A DNA stretch of 64,000 nt, taken from Xylanivirga thermophila (GTDB lineage Bacteria; Bacillota; Clostridia; Caldicoprobacterales; Xylanivirgaceae). The stretch spans positions 1 through 64,000 of the forward strand of contig NZ_RXHQ01000011.1 in assembly GCF_004138105.1 (NCBI RefSeq), given 5' to 3'. Positions 53,891 through 62,739 of the stretch are shown here, piece by piece (position 1 is the stretch's first letter; each line of letters starts with the position of its first letter). The notes under the pieces were generated by a model that was given only the letters and a program-made list of their open reading frames with translations, did not search any database and had not been told where the DNA came from. The position numbers and the translations under genes are program-made.

Positions 53891-54275
53891 ATAGTTCTTC
53901 CTCTCCCCTGGCGAATTACCTACCTCCAATATAAATATTATACCATATATAATAATCAAATGTAATTTATAGATACGAAAAAATATGTATTATCAAACCT
54001 GTGATCCCTTGAACGCCATTCAAAAAGCAAAAATCAAAATACAACATATTCATTAGTAATCTACTAATGTTATCATGAAAAGAAAATATAAAAAATTATT
54101 TGTACAGCCTTTTAAGAAAAAAATAATATCCAAAATAAAAACACTTATATATAAGCCCTTATTCGCTAGATACATATAAGTGTTTTTTAGTACTATTCTT
54201 TGCCTATGTATTAATTATAAACATAATTAGATTTACTGTGTTGAATTCGAGCAGTGTTAGACTTTGAATCCTATT
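53891..54275. other. intergenic region between tRNA-Ala and sigma gene
   Basis: About 385 bp without a protein gene. It holds a -10 box TATAAT (minus strand, 53937-53942) and CGTATCTAT (53969-53977) ahead of the sigma gene. It also contains a short tRNA-Ala-like fragment at 53998-54022 and the tRNA terminator hairpin at 54137-54187. I see nothing else. Confidence 0.5.
54137..54187 (-). terminator. terminator downstream of tRNA-Ala
   Basis: Stem AACACTTATAT / ATATAAGTGTT with a loop of about 24 nt. The T-run on the minus strand is TTTTTATTTT, and a T-run is also present on the plus strand. Confidence 0.65.
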
Positions 54276-54352
<77 letters not shown>

Positions 54353-54433
54353 TGACAAACATTATTATAACTAAAATATTTTGATTTGTAAAGGGGTAAT
54401 TTAAAAAGGTGGAAATAAAGTCATAGTTGAATA

Positions 54434-54560
54434 AAGGCAATGTCAATAGAAAAGACACAATTCAAATTAAACAATGCCTGGTTATACACCAAAGGCAGAC
54501 AACAATCTGCTGTCTGCCTTCCCTGAAACCTCACAGTTAAATTTGTGTCCCTATGGATAT
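54434..54560. repeat. GC-richer structured spacer, possible remnant element
   Basis: Contains a perfect 10-bp inverted repeat AAGGCAGACA (54492-54501) / TGTCTGCCTT (54511-54520). This is flanked by a looser outer pairing of GACACAA-type and TTGTGTC-type sequences (about 54455 and 54545). No T-run follows, so it is a doubtful proS terminator. Base composition differs from the surrounding spacer. Confidence 0.4.
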
Positions 54561-54598
54561 GCGCCTAAAACCGCACCTTTTATTTATTTACCTGTTAA

Positions 54599-56044
54599 TC
54601 AATATGCCTTTGCAAAATATACCATATGCTTAGCCTCTTGTCCACAGCAAACACATTTATCACCTAAATGTTCCTGCTTAAAGGGCATACACCTAGTAGT
54701 AGCACCAGTAGCATCTTTTATAGCATCCTCGCACTCCCGCCTGCCGCACCACATGGCCTTTACAAAACCTTTCTTGTTTTCCAAAGCTTCTTTAAACTCA
54801 TCCATATTACCAGCTGCATAGGTATGCTCATCTCTCATGGATAATGCCTTTTCATATATACCATCATTTATACTATCCAACATATTTATTACGGTGTCAG
54901 AAATATCTTCCATCGATGCCCCTATCTTCTCAAGGCTATCCCTTCTAACCAGCACTACTTGATTATTTTTTATATCCCTTGGCCCAATTTCAAGCCGTAT
55001 GGGAACACCTTTTAATTCCCATTCATTAAATTTCCATCCCGGACTTTGAGTATCCCGGTCGTCGAGTTCTACCCTAAGACCTGCCTTTTTAAGCTCGTCA
55101 TACAATTCCCGTGCCTTTTCTAGCACACCTTCTTTATGCATGGCAACAGGCACTATTACCACCTGTATGGGAGCCACTTTAGGCGGGAGAACCAATCCTC
55201 GTTCATCACCATGTACCATTATTATGCCGCCTATTAACCTCGTAGATACCCCCCAGGAGGTTTGCCATACATACTTAAGCTGACCATCCTTATCTAAATA
55301 TTGAATATCAAATACCTTAGCAAAATGTTGTCCCAAATTGTGTGAAGTTCCTGCCTGAAGGGCTTTTCCATCCTGCATAAGTGCTTCCATGGTGTAAGTA
55401 CTTAGTGCACCTGCAAACTTCTCCTTTTCTGTCTTTTGACCAGTAATCATAGGTATTGCTAAGACATTTTTTGCAAACTCATCATATACATCAAGCATTT
55501 TTAGAGTCTCTTCTTGAGCCTCTTCATAGCTAGCATGCACTGTATGACCTTCCTGCCATAAAAATTCAGATGTCCTCAAAAAGGGTCTAGTGGATTTTTC
55601 CCACCTTACTACACTGCACCACTGGTTATACAAAAGTGGTAAATCCCTATAGGATTGAACCCATTTCGAGTACATTGCGCATATTATGGTTTCAGATGTA
55701 GGACGCACTACCAATCTTTCAGCCAGTTCTTCATCTCCCCCATGGGTCACCCATGCTACTTCAGGTGCAAACCCCTCCACATGCTCCTCTTCCTTTTTTA
55801 ACAAGCTTTCCGGTATAAACAATGGAAAATAGGCATTTTTATGCCCTGTTGCCTTAAATCTCTCATCCAATTCTCTCTGAATGTTTTCCCAAATTGCATA
55901 GCCATATGGCTTAATTACCATACACCCCTTAACTGGAGAATAATCAACCAGATCCGCCTTCATTATCACATCCGTATACCATTGTGAAAAATCCTCTTCT
56001 CGAGGGGTAATATGGGCTACAAATTCCTGTTTTTTTTGTGCCAT
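54599..56044 (-). CDS. proS: prolyl-tRNA synthetase (short, archaeal/eukaryote-like type)
   Basis: Class II aminoacyl-tRNA synthetase of 481 aa charging tRNA-Pro. It has no editing insertion, so this is the short form. Motif 2 region is [21 protein letters not shown] near residue 145, with motif 3 in [21 protein letters not shown] near 265. The anticodon-binding domain follows, and a C-terminal segment has four cysteines (CGRRECE, CVCCGQ), fitting a Zn-binding site. ATG at 56044 lies behind AAAGGAG. Expression is controlled by the T-box leader just upstream. Confidence 0.96.
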   Translation of the reverse strand: MAQKKQEFVAHITPREEDFSQWYTDVIMKADLVDYSPVKGCMVIKPYGYAIWENIQRELDERFKATGHKNAYFPLFIPESLLKKEEEHVEGFAPEVAWVTHGGDEELAERLVVRPTSETIICAMYSKWVQSYRDLPLLYNQWCSVVRWEKSTRPFLRTSEFLWQEGHTVHASYEEAQEETLKMLDVYDEFAKNVLAIPMITGQKTEKEKFAGALSTYTMEALMQDGKALQAGTSHNLGQHFAKVFDIQYLDKDGQLKYVWQTSWGVSTRLIGGIIMVHGDERGLVLPPKVAPIQVVIVPVAMHKEGVLEKARELYDELKKAGLRVELDDRDTQSPGWKFNEWELKGVPIRLEIGPRDIKNNQVVLVRRDSLEKIGASMEDISDTVINMLDSINDGIYEKALSMRDEHTYAAGNMDEFKEALENKKGFVKAMWCGRRECEDAIKDATGATTRCMPFKQEHLGDKCVCCGQEAKHMVYFAKAY

Positions 56045-56070
56045 ATAAAAAACTCCTTTCAAATCTATAT

Positions 56071-56330
56071 AAAAAAACTCCTATCCTTAATCAAAGGACG
56101 GAGTTCCCCCGCGGTACCACCTTTATTGACTATATTAAATATATAATAAGTCCTCTCAATTGAATAACGGTCAACCTAAATACCGGCAAGGTATACTTAT
56201 ATTCCACCTTGCTGCTCCAGGGCGGGTTGGGGATACTTTAGGATCTTTCAGCCTAAGGATCCTATCTCTTAATCTTCCCTACTATTCCCTTTCATTACAT
56301 TTAAGATAGTATATCCTGAAACACATTTTA
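56071..56330 (-). promoter_or_regulatory. T-box riboswitch leader of proS
   Basis: On the minus strand the leader contains the diagnostic antiterminator motif AAAGGTGGTACCGCG (about 56109-56123). It is followed by a terminator stem (AACTCC...GGAGTT) and a T7 run at 56071-56077. A large structured stem I region with GGGAATAGTA extends to about 56330. Uncharged tRNA-Pro should stabilise the antiterminator. I did not fix the specifier triplet. Confidence 0.92.
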
Positions 56331-56344
56331 TCATCAATAATCTA

Positions 56345-56521
56345 TCATTGCAACACATCATTATTATTTTTCAGCTGCAATTCATAGTAATCCACAATCA
56401 ACTCATCAAGGAGTTGGCTTACCCACAGAATATACCTATCGTCCAGTTGCTGATCCACCGCATCATTCAGATACTTCCTAATATTCTCTATATTGTCCTG
56501 TATTTTTTGCATTTCCTTCAT
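56345..56521 (-). CDS. Spo0E-like aspartyl-phosphate phosphatase
   Basis: Gene of 58 codons. The product begins MKEMQKIQDNIE and contains VSQLLDELIVDYY (residues 34-46), matching the Spo0E family signature SQ-x-LD-x-LI-x-x-Y. It is predicted to be a two-helix hairpin. Such proteins dephosphorylate Spo0A-P and delay sporulation. GGGGGATACCAAC lies before the ATG. The gene is between the Gx transporter gene and the proS leader, with no obvious partner. Confidence 0.82.
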   Translation of the reverse strand: MKEMQKIQDNIENIRKYLNDAVDQQLDDRYILWVSQLLDELIVDYYELQLKNNNDVLQ

Positions 56522-56658
56522 GTTGGTATCCCCCTGCTACATAGTATGCTATATTTTTATAATATATATAGCTAGCACAGCCCATATATTTATGTGCCTT
56601 ATCTATTATACGCCATATTTTCGTTTTTTCCTGCTTTCTTTCTAAAAATTTAATATAT

Positions 56659-57165
56659 TTAATGATTAGTTAAAAATTTTGGCAAAAACTGTAGGATATA
56701 AATAGACACAAGACCTATAAAAAACCCAGTTATAACAGAAACCGATGCTAAAATAGGGATATATGTAAAAAATATCCCTATAGTCCCAAATACTACAGAA
56801 GCAACTAAAAGCTGTCCTACATTATGAAATAAAGCTCCGGCAACACTTATTGCAATTAAGCTAAAATACTTCCCAAAGTACCTGTATAGTGTCCATATAA
56901 CTATACAACTTAAGATACCTCCCGTCAGACTATATAGTATTGACATGGGATTACCTGCCAATAACGAGCCTAATACACACCTTATAATTACCACTAGAAG
57001 CGCCTCTCCAAACCCAAATAACGCTATAGTAACCATAGTCATAATATTGGCTAATCCAAGTTTTATTCCGGGAATCAATACAGGTAAAAAGCTCTCTATA
57101 TAATGAATTACAATGGCTTGTGCAGTTATAAGGCTTAAAACCACCATCTTTTTTGTATTATTCAT
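56659..57165 (-). CDS. Gx transporter family membrane protein (heptaprenyl diphosphate synthase component I-like)
   Basis: Integral membrane protein of 168 aa with about five hydrophobic segments. PGIKLGLANIMTMVTIALFG near residue 32 and LLAGNPMSILYSLTGG near 68 are hallmarks of the Hpre_diP_synt_I/Gx transporter family. Despite the old name it looks like a small-molecule transporter (ECF-S-like). It is the last gene of a run with a NusG-II protein and ApbE, a grouping common in Clostridia and linked to flavin/quinone redox systems. Confidence 0.85.
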   Translation of the reverse strand: MNNTKKMVVLSLITAQAIVIHYIESFLPVLIPGIKLGLANIMTMVTIALFGFGEALLVVIIRCVLGSLLAGNPMSILYSLTGGILSCIVIWTLYRYFGKYFSLIAISVAGALFHNVGQLLVASVVFGTIGIFFTYIPILASVSVITGFFIGLVSIYILQFLPKFLTNH

Positions 57166-57176
57166 AACACCATTCC

Positions 57177-57575
57177 CTACTTTACTATATCGTCAACACC
57201 ATTATTGCTCACATTAGTTCCCTCTATCTTTACCACCATTTTGTGTGGCAGGCATACTATAACCTGACCAGGGTCTTGTATCCAGCCTTCATGTATACAT
57301 ATCTTATCGGGACAATTAGCGTCTATAATACTTACCCCTTTATCATCTATTCGGATTACATTATATCCACCATTGCCTGTCTCTATGGTAAATTCTTTCC
57401 CAATAGTATCTACTGACATTGGAATCTTCTCTATTATCCTGCCATCTACTTCAACAATAACCTGCCTTTCATACTCACCCCTTGCCAACCACTTAGCACC
57501 AAATATCCCTATGAGAATAAATAATAATACCACACAATATATAAAAATATCCCCTATCTTAAACAATTGCTTCAT
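57177..57575 (-). CDS. NusG domain II-containing membrane-anchored protein
   Basis: Protein of 132 aa: one N-terminal membrane helix (about 8-28) followed by an extracytoplasmic NusG-II-like beta domain. VIDANCPDKICIHEGWIQ and QVIVCLPHKMVVKIEG include the conserved cysteine pair of the family. It overlaps apbE by 4 bp (ATGA) and precedes the Gx transporter by 11 bp. Function unknown; gene neighbours point to a role with covalently flavinylated surface proteins or electron transfer. Confidence 0.85.
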   Translation of the reverse strand: MKQLFKIGDIFIYCVVLLFILIGIFGAKWLARGEYERQVIVEVDGRIIEKIPMSVDTIGKEFTIETGNGGYNVIRIDDKGVSIIDANCPDKICIHEGWIQDPGQVIVCLPHKMVVKIEGTNVSNNGVDDIVK

Positions 57576-58654
57576 TTTTTATATCCATACTCTCTATCTG
57601 TTATGTTAATTGGCACTGAGAATTTTTTTGACAAGGTTACCTTTTTATCAGTAGATACCAATAATGCATCTACCCCTTCCAATTCATCTATAATATTAAA
57701 CCCTTCATAACCCATTACAAAAAGGCAGGTAGACAATGCATCGGCATCTATAGATAATGGCGATATAACAGTAGTTGCTATTATACCTTTATCAGCAGGA
57801 TAACCAGTCTTTGGATCAAATATATGATGGTATCTCTTACCTGTCTCTTCATATATCTTTACCATATATCTTTGATAATCTCCAGAGCTTACAACTGCGC
57901 TATCTGAAACCTCCAATACTGCAAAGTATCCTTCATTATCCTTACTGGTTCTGGGATTTTGGACACCTATATTCCATTTAGAGCCATCCACCTTATTACC
58001 TATGGCCATAATATTACCACCTAAATTTATCAATGCATGTTCTATACCATATTTTTTAAATATCCTTGTCACCTCATCAGCTGCATATCCTTTTGCTATG
58101 GCGCCAAGGTCTATTCCCATACCCTTTTCCATAAGGTATACACTATTTTTGTCCCTATCAACTACTATCTTCTTATAATCTACATATTTTAAAGCCCCCT
58201 GTATTTCCTCAGCTGAGGGAACACGTGGATGTTCTGATTTTATATCCCACAGTTTTATAAGCGGGTATATGGTAATATCAAACATACCATTACTCATGCT
58301 ACAATATTCAAGCGCCTTATCCAATACATATAGTGTGTCCTTATGAACAGTCACAGGAGCCTTACCTGCATTTTTATTTATCTTACTTATATCACTGTCA
58401 TCTATGGTAGTACTCATATGCTCCTCGATCTCTTGTATACGATATATGGCTTCATCAATTGCCTTATCTACATTTTTCCCTCCATAGGCAGTAAGGGTTA
58501 TTATGGTATCAAGGGCAAATGCCTCCCTTTTATGTTCATCATACTTATTTGCACTGCAACCCGATATACATATGCAACATATCAAAACTACTATGGTGAT
58601 TATTTCCTTTTGTCTAGCTTTATGGTGTGCCAATTTCAAACGTCTCCATTCCAT
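57572..58654 (-). CDS. apbE: FAD:protein FMN transferase
   Basis: Flavin transferase of about 360 aa that attaches FMN to Thr/Ser of extracytoplasmic redox proteins. The N-terminal lipoprotein signal ends ISGC (Cys33). Core motifs are FDITIYPLIKLWDI near 130, GMGIDLGAIAKGYAADEV near 180, HALINLGGNIMAIG near 215 and TGYPADKGIIATTVI near 290 with the Mg-binding Asp residues. The start could also be a TTG 5 to 7 codons in. No FMN-binding target protein is in the window. Confidence 0.93.
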   Translation of the reverse strand: MEWRRLKLAHHKARQKEIITIVVLICCICISGCSANKYDEHKREAFALDTIITLTAYGGKNVDKAIDEAIYRIQEIEEHMSTTIDDSDISKINKNAGKAPVTVHKDTLYVLDKALEYCSMSNGMFDITIYPLIKLWDIKSEHPRVPSAEEIQGALKYVDYKKIVVDRDKNSVYLMEKGMGIDLGAIAKGYAADEVTRIFKKYGIEHALINLGGNIMAIGNKVDGSKWNIGVQNPRTSKDNEGYFAVLEVSDSAVVSSGDYQRYMVKIYEETGKRYHHIFDPKTGYPADKGIIATTVISPLSIDADALSTCLFVMGYEGFNIIDELEGVDALLVSTDKKVTLSKKFSVPINITDREYGYKK

Positions 58655-58678
58655 AAAATACTTCAGACATAATCTTTA

Positions 58679-59281
58679 CTACTTACCTTCATGTTTTAGA
58701 TAACCCTTTTCAACTGAATCATCTATCATCCTTTGTGCATATTCCCAGAGCACTTCTGAACTATCCTTTATATATTTATTTCGCTCTATAACTTTTGAAT
58801 AGTCCACATCATGCTCACGCCAAGTGTATCCTTTAGTCATATAATTATGATATAAAGGTTGCAGCCTGTCAAGGGCAGCTCCAAACCTAGCCTCCGGAGT
58901 AGAACGTTCTTCAAACTCCCTCCATAACTCCATAAACTCATCACACTGATCTTCCGGTAACATTCCAAAAAGCTTCCTTGCAGACCTTATTTCCCTCTCT
59001 GACTTGTCCAATCCAGCCTTCTCATCATAGCAAAATGTATCACCAGCATATATCTCTACCAAATCGTGGACAAGTACCATCTTTATTACTCGGCAAAAAT
59101 CCATATCTTTATCATCTACATATTCTCCTAATAGCATAGCCATTATGGCAATATGCCAGGAATGTTCTGCATCGTTTTCTCTCCGTGAAGCATCCATCAA
59201 TACGGTTTGACGATAGACCTCCTTTGCCTTGTCTATCTCCTTTATAAACTGCATCTGTTTAGACAATCTATCCTTATCCAT
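58679..59281 (-). CDS. HD-domain hydrolase, YfbR/HDDC2-like
   Basis: Cytosolic metal-dependent phosphohydrolase of 200 aa. His in ENDAEHSWHIA near residue 40, the HD pair in KMVLVHDLVEIYAGDTF near 72 and a distal Asp in ALDRLQPLYHN near 135 match 5'-deoxynucleotidase-type HD proteins. It would remove phosphate from (deoxy)nucleoside monophosphates. It lies 13 bp after the amino-acid-kinase gene, in the same run as the GpsA-like dehydrogenase and apbE. Confidence 0.87.
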   Translation of the reverse strand: MDKDRLSKQMQFIKEIDKAKEVYRQTVLMDASRRENDAEHSWHIAIMAMLLGEYVDDKDMDFCRVIKMVLVHDLVEIYAGDTFCYDEKAGLDKSEREIRSARKLFGMLPEDQCDEFMELWREFEERSTPEARFGAALDRLQPLYHNYMTKGYTWREHDVDYSKVIERNKYIKDSSEVLWEYAQRMIDDSVEKGYLKHEGK

Positions 59282-59294
59282 AGTTTTTCCTCCT

Positions 59295-60125
59295 TTATCT
59301 TATACGAAATATTGTTCTGTCCACGTTTCCTTCTATAAGGTCCTTTAACCTATGTTTTGAACTGCCAATTATGACAGTAGTTCCCTGTTTAACCGGCTCG
59401 GATAGAAATTTAAGCTTGGCCTTCATACCATTTGCCCCTTCCCTACTACTTCCATTACAATACTTTTCCAAGGAATCTATATGATCTAACAGCTCATATA
59501 CATCCTTACCTTCAACTTCCCTTATAATGGATGTAGAGTCTTTCGGATCCTTCAAGATCCCTGGAGCTGATGTCAATAATATAAGCATTCTAGCCCGCAC
59601 TAATACTGCTATCTGTGCGGCAGTTTCATCATTATCTATACATTCTACAACATTCTCATGATTTTGCTTTAAGTTATACAGCTCCATTTTGCGTATCTCT
59701 TCGCTACTTACCGAGTCATTATAATTGACTATAGGTATAGCACCCTGCTCAGATGCACGGTTTAAAAGTTTTCTTATAAACTCGCGCTTTTCAGGATCAT
59801 TAAAATGTTGATGTTCTACCAATATCTGTCTTACAGAATATTTAGGATCTATAAACCTTCTGTAATTTTCCATTAGTATGGCTTGTCCCTGAGCCGCATA
59901 ATCAGCCTTTACCTCCTGCATGTCTAAACCCTTTAGCTCATCCCCATTATTACGCTTCATATAGTCCAAACGCCCTATTTCAACAGAGCCCGAGGTGACC
60001 CATATAAAGTCCGGATTAAGATCCATACCCAATCTGCTAAATACATTATAATCTATATCATATTCGTCCTTGCGTATAAGTGCCATAGAACCTATTTTCC
60101 CAACGATTTCATGATCAAATTTCAT
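59295..60125 (-). CDS. amino acid kinase family protein (glutamate-5-kinase-like, no PUA domain)
   Basis: Protein of 276 aa with the carbamate/aspartokinase fold. The VTSGSVEIGR stretch near residue 43 equals the substrate loop of ProB-like kinases, PIVNYNDSVSSEE lies near 140, and DNDETAAQIAVLVRA near 163 is the conserved nucleotide/substrate region. The terminal GTTVIIG also fits ProB. The usual Gly-rich start is altered (GKIGSMALI) and no PUA domain follows. It has no proA or proC neighbour, so a proline role is doubtful. It begins 10 bp after the GpsA-like gene. Confidence 0.78.
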   Translation of the reverse strand: MKFDHEIVGKIGSMALIRKDEYDIDYNVFSRLGMDLNPDFIWVTSGSVEIGRLDYMKRNNGDELKGLDMQEVKADYAAQGQAILMENYRRFIDPKYSVRQILVEHQHFNDPEKREFIRKLLNRASEQGAIPIVNYNDSVSSEEIRKMELYNLKQNHENVVECIDNDETAAQIAVLVRARMLILLTSAPGILKDPKDSTSIIREVEGKDVYELLDHIDSLEKYCNGSSREGANGMKAKLKFLSEPVKQGTTVIIGSSKHRLKDLIEGNVDRTIFRIR

Positions 60126-60135
60126 TTATACAACT

Positions 60136-61101
60136 CTACCCCCAAAACTCAAATTTAATAGAACGTAAAAACATATCATTTAATACCTTTTCCGGTTCCC
60201 TTTTGTCAAATAGTATGGCATATACTCCCTGACATATGGGCAAGTCAACATTGTATTCTTTAGATAAATTTACAAGGGCTCTAGTAGTATCTACCCCTTC
60301 TGCTAATTTTACAAAATACTCTCCCTTTGCATATGCCTCACCAAATCTACGGTTATGACTATGGGCTGAAAAAAGTGTAGCTTCATAATCACCTAAATGG
60401 CATAGGCCATAAGCAGTAAAAGGATCGCCACCTAGTGCCCTTATAAGGCGGGAGATCTCCCTAGTACCCCTTGCCATAAGGGCTCCTTTGAGACTGGTAA
60501 GATTAAATCCATCTAGCATGCCTGCAGCAATCCCTATTACATTTTTAGATGCCGCCCCTATCTCATTGCCTATTAAATCATGTCCATAATAAAACCTTAT
60601 AAGTTCACTGGCGAATATGTCAACAAGTTCCTTTGTAATTCCAGTGTCTGCAGAATCAATTACCATGCAATTTGGTATACCATTTATATAATCCTGTACA
60701 TGACCTGGACCTACCCATATTGCCAAATTGACATCCTTATCTATCCCATCATTAAATACTTCTGTAAGCCTTTTACCCGTATCTGCCTCTATTCCCTTCA
60801 TACACAGGACAAAGGTTTTGCCCTCTATATTGTACTTTGATAGTCTGCCCGCAAATTCCCTCAACCCTTGGGCGCTTATAGATATAATTATTACATCTCC
60901 ATGGGATATGGCCTCATCCAGAGAATTGGTAAGCTTTATAGATGGCGGGAGGGTAAGATAACTATTTTGCCTATTCAGTTCTAAATTTTTATATGAATCA
61001 GAATTCTTCCTACCCCACAACATTACATCATAACCTAATTTTACACAATACCAAGCCAAAAAACTACCCCATCTTCCACATCCCAAGACAGAAATTTTCA
61101 T
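60136..61101 (-). CDS. glycerol-3-phosphate dehydrogenase-like NAD(P)-binding protein
   Basis: Protein of 321 aa resembling GpsA. It has the Rossmann start SVLGCGRWGSFLAW (residues 4-17), Lys102 in CMKGIE and the catalytic-type Lys186 in ASKNVIGIAAG. Two normally conserved GpsA stretches differ: the GPSFA-type segment reads GPGHVQD and the GxGD-T-S segment reads GLCHLGDYEATL. It may still reduce dihydroxyacetone phosphate, but a related substrate is possible. It opens a six-gene run with the amino-acid-kinase protein. Two GGCGGGAG copies lie in it on the opposite strand. Confidence 0.78.
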   Translation of the reverse strand: MKISVLGCGRWGSFLAWYCVKLGYDVMLWGRKNSDSYKNLELNRQNSYLTLPPSIKLTNSLDEAISHGDVIIISISAQGLREFAGRLSKYNIEGKTFVLCMKGIEADTGKRLTEVFNDGIDKDVNLAIWVGPGHVQDYINGIPNCMVIDSADTGITKELVDIFASELIRFYYGHDLIGNEIGAASKNVIGIAAGMLDGFNLTSLKGALMARGTREISRLIRALGGDPFTAYGLCHLGDYEATLFSAHSHNRRFGEAYAKGEYFVKLAEGVDTTRALVNLSKEYNVDLPICQGVYAILFDKREPEKVLNDMFLRSIKFEFWG

Positions 61102-61278
61102 AATAACTACCTCATTTCAATTTTCTTTTTATAGAATAAATACCCATCACAACTTATTAAATATGTATAACCAACCATGAATATTATATTATCCTTAAAT
61201 ATATTACACAAGAACTTAATATGCAATCTTCAATTTGTAATATGGATTATATTGACATAAATAATGATTAATAAAAGA

Positions 61279-61316
61279 ATACCGTAAAACCACTGAATAA
61301 GCAGTCTTACGGTATT
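61279..61316 (-). terminator. terminator after the DUF4340 gene
   Basis: AATACCGTAA / TTACGGTATT stem with inner partial pairing and a TTCTTTTATT tail on the minus strand. Confidence 0.75.
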
Positions 61317-61323
61317 ATCTTAG

Positions 61324-62739
61324 TTAATCATTTTCTAGTTTGCCCTGTATGAGAAGCTCTAGATCCTCTAGCATCTTATGCACCTGATCCCTGCTTATAA
61401 TAAATTCTGCCTTCCCTTGACGTACAACTGAATAAAAATCCCTGTCATATGGTACATAATCCACATGGATCTCCCGATCTTTTCCCTTGTTTAAGAAAAA
61501 GGTGGTCTTGACTTCGGCCTTTTCTGTCGACTCCTTATCATTTTCTGCATCCACAAGCAGTCCTATAATACTCTGATAATACTTTTTAAATGGACTCTCC
61601 TCTACTTCTTTGCCATCCACTTTATAAACGGTTTCTATCTCATCCTCTTCCCCTTCCTTTTCTGCCTTTTTAGTAGAACGCTCTAGGGTAAGAGTATGAG
61701 CTTTTCCTTCACCTTCTACAACTATCTTATCAACATCATCTATATTGACTATAAATGCAAACTTTTCTACGAGTTCAAACGGCTTGATATCCATAAATGA
61801 TACCTTTTCCTTTGCCATCGTATATACTGCATTAGAGTCTGCCGTTTTAAAATATACTTCATCATCGCCTGCATCTTTTCCAAAATACAGATGAACAGTA
61901 TTTGATTTATCCTTTACCACGAGTTCCCTAGAGGGAACATCTAAGCCATACTGACCCAAATCTGAAGGATCATCATCTATGAAGCCTTTTATTTCAAGAT
62001 TTGGTATGTCGGAGAGTACCTTCTCAATGCCATTGCTATCTACTCCCATCGGCTGATTATACGGCTTTATCATCTTCCACATTCCAAGACCAAATTGGGC
62101 TTCATCTTCAGAACGATTGTCATTTTCCTTAATTTCTATAACAGTTTTATCTGCAATAACCATCTTTAGGTAAGATAGCTCTTGTACATTTATCTCGGTC
62201 AACTTTTTCTCCCGTATATCGTCCATTTTATAGCTAAAGTGTTCTCCGTGATTCATCCATACGGCATAGACCTTAGGATCGCCCTCTATCATAATATAAT
62301 AATTATTTCCTGTAGGTGCCTTGTCCCCAAGATAAAATACTTTAGTCTTATTACCGTCTTCAAGCTCTGCCCATGCCTTTACTGAAGGCTCTTTGAGGCC
62401 ATATTGGGATAAATCATCAGGATTTTCATCTACTACCCTCTCAGCATATAGGCTTGCAAAACTATAGGCAATATCATCTATATAGGTCTGCTTTAGCTTT
62501 ACAGGATGTGGATAATCAATAGACCACTCTTCTCCCTTCTTTATAAAGGTTAAGGTAGAATCCTTTGATTGAAGCACCATCTTGTTTATTTTATCCTTCT
62601 CTACCTTACTCAGCTCTATCTTTTCCTGTTCTCCCTCAGCATCTTCTTTTTTCGTAGGTCGGTTCTTCATAAATATATAACTACCTATAAGCAAGCCCAA
62701 TACTACTATTAGTATAATTATCTTATTGCCCTTACTCAT
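61324..62739 (-). CDS. DUF4340 domain-containing membrane-anchored protein
   Basis: Protein of about 471 aa. One N-terminal membrane helix (about 7-24) is followed by a long extracytoplasmic region with repeated DUF4340-like units: WSIDYPHPVKLKQTYIDDIA near 70, LSQYGLKEPS near 105, YYIMIEGDPKVYAV near 145, and a second unit with LGQYGLDVPSREL. The ATG at 62739 overlaps the GldG-like stop (ATGA) and follows GAGGAGG. It acts with the GldG-like protein in an ABC-type export or surface complex of unknown substrate. Confidence 0.88.
   Translation of the reverse strand: MSKGNKIIILIVVLGLLIGSYIFMKNRPTKKEDAEGEQEKIELSKVEKDKINKMVLQSKDSTLTFIKKGEEWSIDYPHPVKLKQTYIDDIAYSFASLYAERVVDENPDDLSQYGLKEPSVKAWAELEDGNKTKVFYLGDKAPTGNNYYIMIEGDPKVYAVWMNHGEHFSYKMDDIREKKLTEINVQELSYLKMVIADKTVIEIKENDNRSEDEAQFGLGMWKMIKPYNQPMGVDSNGIEKVLSDIPNLEIKGFIDDDPSDLGQYGLDVPSRELVVKDKSNTVHLYFGKDAGDDEVYFKTADSNAVYTMAKEKVSFMDIKPFELVEKFAFIVNIDDVDKIVVEGEGKAHTLTLERSTKKAEKEGEEDEIETVYKVDGKEVEESPFKKYYQSIIGLLVDAENDKESTEKAEVKTTFFLNKGKDREIHVDYVPYDRDFYSVVRQGKAEFIISRDQVHKMLEDLELLIQGKLEND

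Noticed and set aside
54474-54821. 115-codon plus-strand frame overlapping the end of proS
   Set aside because: About half is antisense to conserved proS sequence. The first part covers the structured spacer and no ribosome-binding site is present.
56348-56575. 75-codon plus-strand frame
   Set aside because: Shadow of the Spo0E-like gene on the minus strand.
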